From Psychrobacter glacincola (GTDB taxonomy: Bacteria > Pseudomonadota > Gammaproteobacteria > Pseudomonadales > Moraxellaceae), in contig NZ_CAJGZH010000003.1 in NCBI RefSeq assembly GCF_904846075.1, positions 496,001 to 560,000 on the forward strand: 64,000 bases of DNA. The letters run 5' to 3'. The translations under genes and the position numbers were made by a program. Shown one piece after another: positions 59,014 through 64,000 of this stretch (its first letter is position 1; every line of letters begins with the position of its first letter). The notes under the pieces were generated by a model. The model searched no databases. It was not told the origin of the DNA and worked only from the letters and a program-made list of their open reading frames with translations.

Positions 59014-60357
59014 ATGGCTACAGATTTACAAGTCACAACCAACAAGTTATCTAATAAAGAAACCCAATTGACAGTTAAAGTACCTGTCGAAAAAATTCAA
59101 AACAAAGTCGAAGGTCGTATTCGCCAAGTTGCGAAAACTGCCAAGATTGACGGTTTCCGTAAAGGTAACGTCCCTATGTCACACATCCGCTCTCAGTACG
59201 GTGCTGGCATTCAACAAGAAGTTATCAACGATGTGATCCGTGATACCGTTTTTGAAGCGATCAAATCGGAAGACATCCGCGCGGTTGGCATGCCTAACAT
59301 CGACGACGTAAAACTTGAAGATGATTTCTTGGTTTATCAAGCCACTGTTGAAATCTTCCCAGAAGTAGACGTACAAGGTATCAATGAGATCGAAGTTGAG
59401 CGTCACACGGCTAAAGTAAGCGAAGAAGACGTCGACACTATGATCGAAAACCTTCAAAAGCAACGTGAAGAATTCGTTGAGAAAAAAGGTAAAGCGGACA
59501 AAGGCAATCAAGTAACTTTTGACTTTGAAGGCTCTATCGATGGCGAAAAATTCGAAGGCGGTTCTGCTGAAGATTTCAAACTGGTTATCGGTAGCAACCA
59601 GATGATTCCTGGTTTTGAAGCGGGTATCAAAGGCATGAAAGCTGGCGAAGAAAAAGTTATCGACGTGACTTTCCCAGAAGATTACCAAGCTGAAAACTTA
59701 GCTGGTAAAGAAGCTCAGTTCAAAATCAATGTAAAATTGGTTGAAAAATCTAAGCTACCAGAAATCAACGAAGAGTTCCTTGAGCTATTCGGTGTGAAAG
59801 AAGGCGGCATTGAGAAGTTAAAAGAAGACGTTCGCAAAAACATGGAACGCGAAATCAAAAACGCTGCGCGTAGCCAAGTTAAGCAAGCGACTTTTGACGC
59901 ATTGCTAGAAAAGAACGAATTTGACGTACCAAACGCCATGCTAGAGCAAGAAATTGAGCGTCAGCGCAACATGATGATGCAACGTTTTTCTCAGCAGTTC
60001 GGTGCCAATGCTGATAGCTTCGATAAAGACATGCTACCAAATGAGCTATTTGAAGAGCAAGCGCTACGTGCTGCCCGTCTTGGCATCATCGTTGCTCGCG
60101 TTATCGATACCAAAGGCTTAGAAGTCGATCAAGAACGCGTTGAAACGTTCATCAAAGAAGCGGCTGAAAACTACGAAGATCCAAGCGAAGTCATCGAGTA
60201 TTACACCAATGACAAGCAGCAGCGCGCGAACATTGAGTCTGTGGTACTAGAAGATCAAGTGGTTGATTATCTAATCGAGCAAGGTAAAGTAACTGACAAA
60301 GAAGTTAGCTACCAAGACTTGCTAGCTGCACAGCAACAACAGCAGCAAGGCATGTAA
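59014..60357 (+). CDS. tig: Trigger factor
   Basis: Trigger factor is the ribosome-bound chaperone at the nascent-chain exit. The N-terminal ribosome-binding tail contains [17 protein letters not shown] (the GFRxGxxP signature). The peptidyl-prolyl isomerase domain (about 155-245) includes [20 protein letters not shown] and [18 protein letters not shown]. The C-terminal helical arms run to about residue 430, with a Gln-rich end [12 protein letters not shown] tail. The 447 residues match the family. AAAGGTG precedes the ATG. It is followed by clpP and clpX in the conserved order. Confidence 0.97.
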   Translation: MATDLQVTTNKLSNKETQLTVKVPVEKIQNKVEGRIRQVAKTAKIDGFRKGNVPMSHIRSQYGAGIQQEVINDVIRDTVFEAIKSEDIRAVGMPNIDDVKLEDDFLVYQATVEIFPEVDVQGINEIEVERHTAKVSEEDVDTMIENLQKQREEFVEKKGKADKGNQVTFDFEGSIDGEKFEGGSAEDFKLVIGSNQMIPGFEAGIKGMKAGEEKVIDVTFPEDYQAENLAGKEAQFKINVKLVEKSKLPEINEEFLELFGVKEGGIEKLKEDVRKNMEREIKNAARSQVKQATFDALLEKNEFDVPNAMLEQEIERQRNMMMQRFSQQFGANADSFDKDMLPNELFEEQALRAARLGIIVARVIDTKGLEVDQERVETFIKEAAENYEDPSEVIEYYTNDKQQRANIESVVLEDQVVDYLIEQGKVTDKEVSYQDLLAAQQQQQQGM

Positions 60358-60419
60358 TTTAGTGAGATAACTTAGCAAGTTGCCATTCAATGGCACTCAT
60401 TGCTAATTTCAATCTAAAC

Positions 60420-60475
60420 ATGCTCTAACATAATGCTCTAACGCAATGCTCTAACATATGTGTTAGGGCATTTTT
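60420..60475 (+). terminator. tig terminator with its left arm in three tandem copies
   Basis: ATGCTCTAAC occurs at 60420, 60433 and 60446, a 13-base period. The third copy continues as ATGCTCTAACA-tatg-TGTTAGGGCAT followed by T5, an intrinsic terminator (one G-U pair). The upstream copies could pair with the same right arm. Confidence 0.8.
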
Positions 60476-60614
60476 ATTGGGGATTTATATGCTATCTTTA
60501 TGGACAGTTTATCACCAAGCCCCTTGATAAATGGTTACAGACGCCTTATTAATAGTGAGTCAATCATTTTATTAATAGCACTCATGTTATAAATAGAAAA
60601 TTATTTTTCACATG

Positions 60615-60659
60615 AAAAAGTTACTATTGCCTCAATAAAAAAGTTACCATTAGCTCAAT
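60615..60659 (+). repeat. 22-bp imperfect tandem repeat upstream of clpP
   Basis: Two copies of AAAAAGTTAC-n-ATT-nn-CTCAAT (60615-60636 and 60638-60659) agree at 19 of 22 positions, with a 23-base period, about 150-190 bases before clpP. It lies in the 450-base tig-clpP gap, whose remainder shows no gene. It may carry regulator sites. Confidence 0.7.
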
Positions 60660-60807
60660 TATTTTTAGCGATATCTGGCGCTTATTATTTCAGCCAGCGA
60701 ATATTATTAAAAAGCGGCAACATCTAGCATGATGAGCAGCCATACAAGCGTAGCCGCTCGCTCGCTTCAATCCCTTTATTTTATGTACTTATAAACAGGA
60801 CATCTTT

Positions 60808-61503
60808 ATGACAGATTATGATCGCATCACTGCCAACCCACATTTTGATATGCTGATGAGTGCGCATAATGACGCACAAGGCATGCAATATACCCAAAGC
60901 GCCCCTCAAGCTGCATTGGTGCCAATGGTCGTTGAACAATCCTCTCGCGGTGAACGCTCGTTTGATATTTTCTCGCGTCTATTGCGTGAGCGCGTTATCT
61001 TTTTGACCGGTCAAGTCGAAGACCATATGGCCAATCTGATTGTTGCACAGTTGCTATTTTTAGAAGCAGAAAACCCAGACAAAGACATTCACTTGTATAT
61101 CAATTCACCAGGCGGATCAGTGAGTGCAGGTTTGGCAATCTTTGATACCATGAACTTCATCAAACCTGAAGTATCGACCATCTGTATGGGCGGTGCTTAT
61201 AGCATGGGCTCGTTCTTGCTCGCGGCTGGTCAAAAAGGCAAGCGTTACTCTCTTGCCAATGCTCGTGTCATGATTCATCAGCCTTCAGGCGGCGCGCAAG
61301 GTCAAGCAACCGATATCGAAATTAATGCGCGTGAAATTCTAAAAACGCGTGCCCGTTTAAATGAGATTTTGGCAGAACGTACTGGTCAACCATTAGAGAA
61401 AATCGAAAAAGACGTTGAGCGTGACTTTTGGTTAGATGCGAAAGAAGCCAAAGAATACGGTCTGGTCGATGAAGTATTAGAGCGCCGCCCTACTTCTTTA
61501 TAA
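60808..61503 (+). CDS. clpP: ATP-dependent Clp protease proteolytic subunit
   Basis: ClpP forms the double-heptamer protease chamber used with ClpX and ClpA. The 231-residue protein has an N-terminal extension of about 30 residues, probably partly a propeptide, then [19 protein letters not shown]. The catalytic Ser is in [19 protein letters not shown], the His in [19 protein letters not shown] and the Asp in [35 protein letters not shown] is also typical. The upstream ATG start is supported by AGGA. It lies between tig and clpX. Confidence 0.97.
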   Translation: MTDYDRITANPHFDMLMSAHNDAQGMQYTQSAPQAALVPMVVEQSSRGERSFDIFSRLLRERVIFLTGQVEDHMANLIVAQLLFLEAENPDKDIHLYINSPGGSVSAGLAIFDTMNFIKPEVSTICMGGAYSMGSFLLAAGQKGKRYSLANARVMIHQPSGGAQGQATDIEINAREILKTRARLNEILAERTGQPLEKIEKDVERDFWLDAKEAKEYGLVDEVLERRPTSL

Positions 61504-61618
61504 TTACCGCATAAGAGCAAAAGCTTTGATGGGCATCAAAAGCCTGAGCGTTATACGTTTTGGCTTTGATGTAAAAAATCAAAATATTTGTCAGTTTTAA
61601 ATTTTAGGAGCGCCTTTT

Positions 61619-62932
61619 ATGGCAGAAGATAATACCCCGCATTGCTCGTTTTGCGGCAAAGCCAAAAGCGATGTACAGCAGCTGATTGCCGCTGACGATG
61701 CCAATATCTGTAATGAATGTATTGAGCTATGTACCGATTTAATCGCTGATAGCGCTGAAGATGGCGATGATGACAGCGACATTGATACTTCTTGGGTCAA
61801 TAAAAAGCTACCAACGCCAAAAGAGCTGCGTGCCAAGCTTGACGAATACGTCATTGGACAAGACGCTGCTAAAAAAGCCTTAGCAGTTGCCGTCTATAAC
61901 CATTATAAGCGTCTAAAAGTTAGCCAAACCTTAGCCAATGACAGCAAAAAAGCGAAGATTGGCGCTGACGATGCCATGGTTGAATTGGCTAAGAGCAATA
62001 TCTTGCTGATTGGCCCGACGGGTTCTGGTAAGACCTTACTGGCGCAAACCTTGGCTCGTCTACTGGATGTGCCTTTTGCGATGGCCGATGCGACGACCCT
62101 GACCGAAGCAGGTTATGTCGGTGAAGATGTCGAAAACATCGTGCAAAAACTACTACAAGCATCAGATTATGATGTGAGTAAAGCGGAACAAGGCATCATC
62201 TATATCGATGAGATTGATAAAATCAGTAAGAAAGGCGACAACCCGTCTATCACGCGTGATGTGTCAGGTGAAGGCGTACAGCAAGCGTTGCTAAAGCTTA
62301 TTGAAGGTACGGTCGCTGCTATTCCGCCACATGGTGGTCGCAAGCATCCTCAACAGGAGCTGATCCAAGTTGATACGAGTAACATCTTAATCATCGTCGG
62401 CGGGGCGTTTGCCGGTCTTGATGCGGTTATTCAGCAGCGTACAGAAAAAGGCGGTATTGGCTTCAATGCTGATGTCAGCTCAAAAGATGATAGTAAACGC
62501 AGCTCAGAATTACTGCAACAAGTAGAGCCTGAAGATTTGATCAAGTTTGGTCTTATCCCTGAGCTCATCGGTCGTCTTCCTGTTCTCGCTGCGCTCACAG
62601 AGCTGGACGAGGATGCATTAGTTCAGATATTGACGGAACCAAAAAACGCCTTGGTTAAGCAATATAAGTACCTATTCGATATGGAAGGCGCTGACATTAG
62701 CTTTACCAAAGAAGCGCTCGATGCGATTGCTAAAAAAGCCATGGCGCGTAAGACTGGTGCTCGCGGACTGCGCTCTATCGTTGAAAATGCGCTCCTTGAG
62801 ACTATGTATGAGTTGCCTTCGATGAAAAACGCCAAGACTGTCATCGTCGACGAGCAAGTGATTAATGAAGGTAAAACACCTGAAATCATCTTTTCTACCG
62901 ACGACTCAGAGCAAATAGCGATAGATGCTTAG
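61619..62932 (+). CDS. clpX: ATP-dependent Clp protease ATP-binding subunit ClpX
   Basis: ClpX is the AAA+ unfoldase that feeds ClpP. The N-terminal zinc-binding domain shows [15 protein letters not shown] and [10 protein letters not shown] (four Cys). Then come [20 protein letters not shown], Walker [19 protein letters not shown], the pore loop [15 protein letters not shown], Walker [12 protein letters not shown], and the sensor 2 region [20 protein letters not shown]. The 437-residue length is normal; an acidic stretch after the zinc domain is short. AGGAG lies before the ATG. Confidence 0.98.
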   Translation: MAEDNTPHCSFCGKAKSDVQQLIAADDANICNECIELCTDLIADSAEDGDDDSDIDTSWVNKKLPTPKELRAKLDEYVIGQDAAKKALAVAVYNHYKRLKVSQTLANDSKKAKIGADDAMVELAKSNILLIGPTGSGKTLLAQTLARLLDVPFAMADATTLTEAGYVGEDVENIVQKLLQASDYDVSKAEQGIIYIDEIDKISKKGDNPSITRDVSGEGVQQALLKLIEGTVAAIPPHGGRKHPQQELIQVDTSNILIIVGGAFAGLDAVIQQRTEKGGIGFNADVSSKDDSKRSSELLQQVEPEDLIKFGLIPELIGRLPVLAALTELDEDALVQILTEPKNALVKQYKYLFDMEGADISFTKEALDAIAKKAMARKTGARGLRSIVENALLETMYELPSMKNAKTVIVDEQVINEGKTPEIIFSTDDSEQIAIDA

Positions 62933-62974
62933 CGGTTGTTATCAGTTTTATTAAAACTGTCATTGAAGTAAAGG

Positions 62975-63007
62975 CGTCTAGCATATCTTATGTTAGACGT
63001 TTTTTTA
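62975..63007 (+). terminator. Terminator after clpX
   Basis: CGTCTA and TAGACG pair, extended by GCATA/TATGT with imperfect pairing, with loop TCT, followed by T7. It closes the tig-clpP-clpX series. Confidence 0.8.
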
Positions 63008-63157
63008 TGGCTGCTCACTTATGATCGTTTTATGACAGCCAATGTATGGGTAAAGTGACAGCGGCGTCTATCAATCGTTCATAGCTAAAACCACAAAGCA
63101 TGCTAAGGTAAATGTGCTACCAACACCTATCACTGATGAAACAAAGGACTGTTTATC

Positions 63158-64000
63158 ATGCTTAACAATATTACTTCTATCGCAACCTCATTACGTCAAC
63201 ACTTGCCTTTTCATACCACGATAGACCAAGATATTACTCCTTATTATCATAATCATGTCGCGGCTATTACGGGTGCTGGCTCTGGTATGGGTCGCGAGCT
63301 GGCTATTCATTTGGCAAAGATGGGCTGCCACGTGGCGCTCTCTGATATCAACGCGGTGCAACTGGCACAGACCAAAGAATTGCTGGTCGGTTATAATATA
63401 AAAGCGACTATGACGGTGCTTGATGTCTCAGACAATAAAGCCGTGGAAGCGTGGGCAGATAGCGTGATGGTAGACCATGGCAAAGTGAACTTTATCTTTA
63501 ATAATGCAGGCGTGGCGCTATATTCGACCGTAGAAGGCAGTAGTATTAGCGAGCTTGAATGGGTCATGGACATCAATTTTTGGGGTGTGGTCTATGGCAC
63601 CAAGGCATTTTTGCCATTGATTAAGAACAGTGTCAAACAAAGCGAATCGACGAATGGCAGCAAAAAAAATAGATCGCACCAATTTAATGAGCATGGTCAC
63701 ATCATTAATATCTCAAGCCTGTTTGGCTTGACCGCTCAGCCGTCACAATCTGCGTATAACGCCAGTAAATTTGCTGTACGCGGCTTTACTGAAAGCTTGC
63801 GTCAAGAGCTAGATATTCAGCGCTGCGGTGTGTCAGCGACCTGCATTCATCCCGGCGGGATTAAAACCAATATTGCCAATAGTGCCCGTGGCAATGATAG
63901 TATCAATGATATTGGCATGCGTACTGGCCCCAAAGCCATTCAGAGCTTTAATAAATTCCTAAAATTTGATGCAAGCGATGCCGCTTTGATTATTTTGCAG
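63158..64000 (+). CDS. Short-chain dehydrogenase/reductase, 3' end beyond window
   Basis: The frame from the ATG at 63158 stays open for 281 codons to the window edge. It has the classical SDR motifs: AAITGAGSGMGRELAIHLAK (TGxxxGxG), LSDINAV at the cofactor-specificity position, NFIFNNAGVALYS (NNAG), the catalytic Ser in IINISSLFGLTAQPS and the YxxxK in SAYNASKFAVRGFTESLR, followed by IHPGGIKTNI. A short Ser/Lys/Asn-rich insert lies before the Ser. A stretch of 35 residues precedes the Rossmann fold. It resembles the oxidoreductases linked to flavin monooxygenases, but the substrate is unknown. Confidence 0.9.
   Translation, partial: MLNNITSIATSLRQHLPFHTTIDQDITPYYHNHVAAITGAGSGMGRELAIHLAKMGCHVALSDINAVQLAQTKELLVGYNIKATMTVLDVSDNKAVEAWADSVMVDHGKVNFIFNNAGVALYSTVEGSSISELEWVMDINFWGVVYGTKAFLPLIKNSVKQSESTNGSKKNRSHQFNEHGHIINISSLFGLTAQPSQSAYNASKFAVRGFTESLRQELDIQRCGVSATCIHPGGIKTNIANSARGNDSINDIGMRTGPKAIQSFNKFLKFDASDAALIILQ

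Noticed and set aside
59179..59688. 169-codon open frame antisense to tig
   Set aside because: It lies wholly inside tig, has no ribosome-binding site or homology I recognise, and such frames are expected opposite a codon-biased gene.
62943..62960. AGTTTTA/TAAAACT inverted repeat just after clpX as a terminator
   Set aside because: AT-only stem without a T run; the GC-containing hairpin 20 bases later is the better terminator.

Overview
The window reads as a chromosomal core segment of a gammaproteobacterium of the family Moraxellaceae, most likely Psychrobacter or a close relative. This rests on moderately AT-rich DNA, the tRNA-Trp/secE/nusG/rplKAJ and rpsL/rpsG/fusA/tuf blocks, a short-form hisG, the NMN-type NAD salvage pair (nadV plus nadM-Nudix), an NfuA of the gammaproteobacterial two-domain type, and low-complexity acidic or Asn-rich inserts in several conserved enzymes. 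The genus is an inference. No phage, insertion sequence, integron or CRISPR array was found.

Layout. 0-8.5 kb is a leftward translation block: rplJ (cut by the window edge) with its leader, rplA, rplK, nusG, secE, tRNA-Trp, tuf, fusA, rpsG and rpsL, with clear sigma70 promoters before tRNA-Trp, tuf and rpsL. 8.8-13.5 kb holds an EcsC-family protein (leftward), then fabB and pabB (rightward). 13.5-18.8 kb is a leftward ibaG-murA-hisG-hisD-hisC cluster with an internal terminator-like hairpin after hisG. 18.9-26.3 kb carries a secreted esterase, dolP and yraN (leftward), rsmI and a PfkB-family sugar/nucleoside kinase (rightward), and metY and nfuA (leftward). 26.8-31.7 kb is a broken small membrane-protein gene, an alpha/beta hydrolase, and nadM, nadV and an SGNH hydrolase (rightward). 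31.8-40.7 kb is a mix of single genes separated by bidirectional terminators: rpmE2, yceI, a FemAB-like transferase, a lipoprotein, an FAD oxidoreductase, a LOG-family protein, a hydrolase, an ExoX-like nuclease and an M23 peptidase. 40.7-46.4 kb has phoBR with a Pho box, dtd, psd, a DUF1287 protein, an HD phosphohydrolase and an isochorismatase-like hydrolase. 46.6-49.2 kb is a two-gene membrane cassette of unknown role. 49.4-56.6 kb holds fadBA, ispA, a DUF72 protein and a DUF4145 protein. 56.7-64 kb holds sodB, rdgB, tig-clpP-clpX and a truncated short-chain dehydrogenase.

The most unusual content is the 46.6-49.2 kb cassette. Two adjacent genes encode paralogous multi-pass membrane proteins with the same large extracytoplasmic domain. 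One of them is fused to a C-terminal rhomboid domain in which the Ser, the His and the oxyanion Asn are all replaced, so it looks like a pseudoprotease.

Three genes are each broken by what looks like one missing base in or beside a homopolymer: fusA at its sixth to seventh codon, the rhomboid-like gene in an A6 run, and the small membrane-protein gene in a T5 run. Because fusA is essential, sequencing or assembly error is the simplest explanation, but that needs raw reads. Another result worth noting is a textbook Pho box with correctly spaced -10 upstream of phoB, paired with a PhoR that has no membrane anchor.
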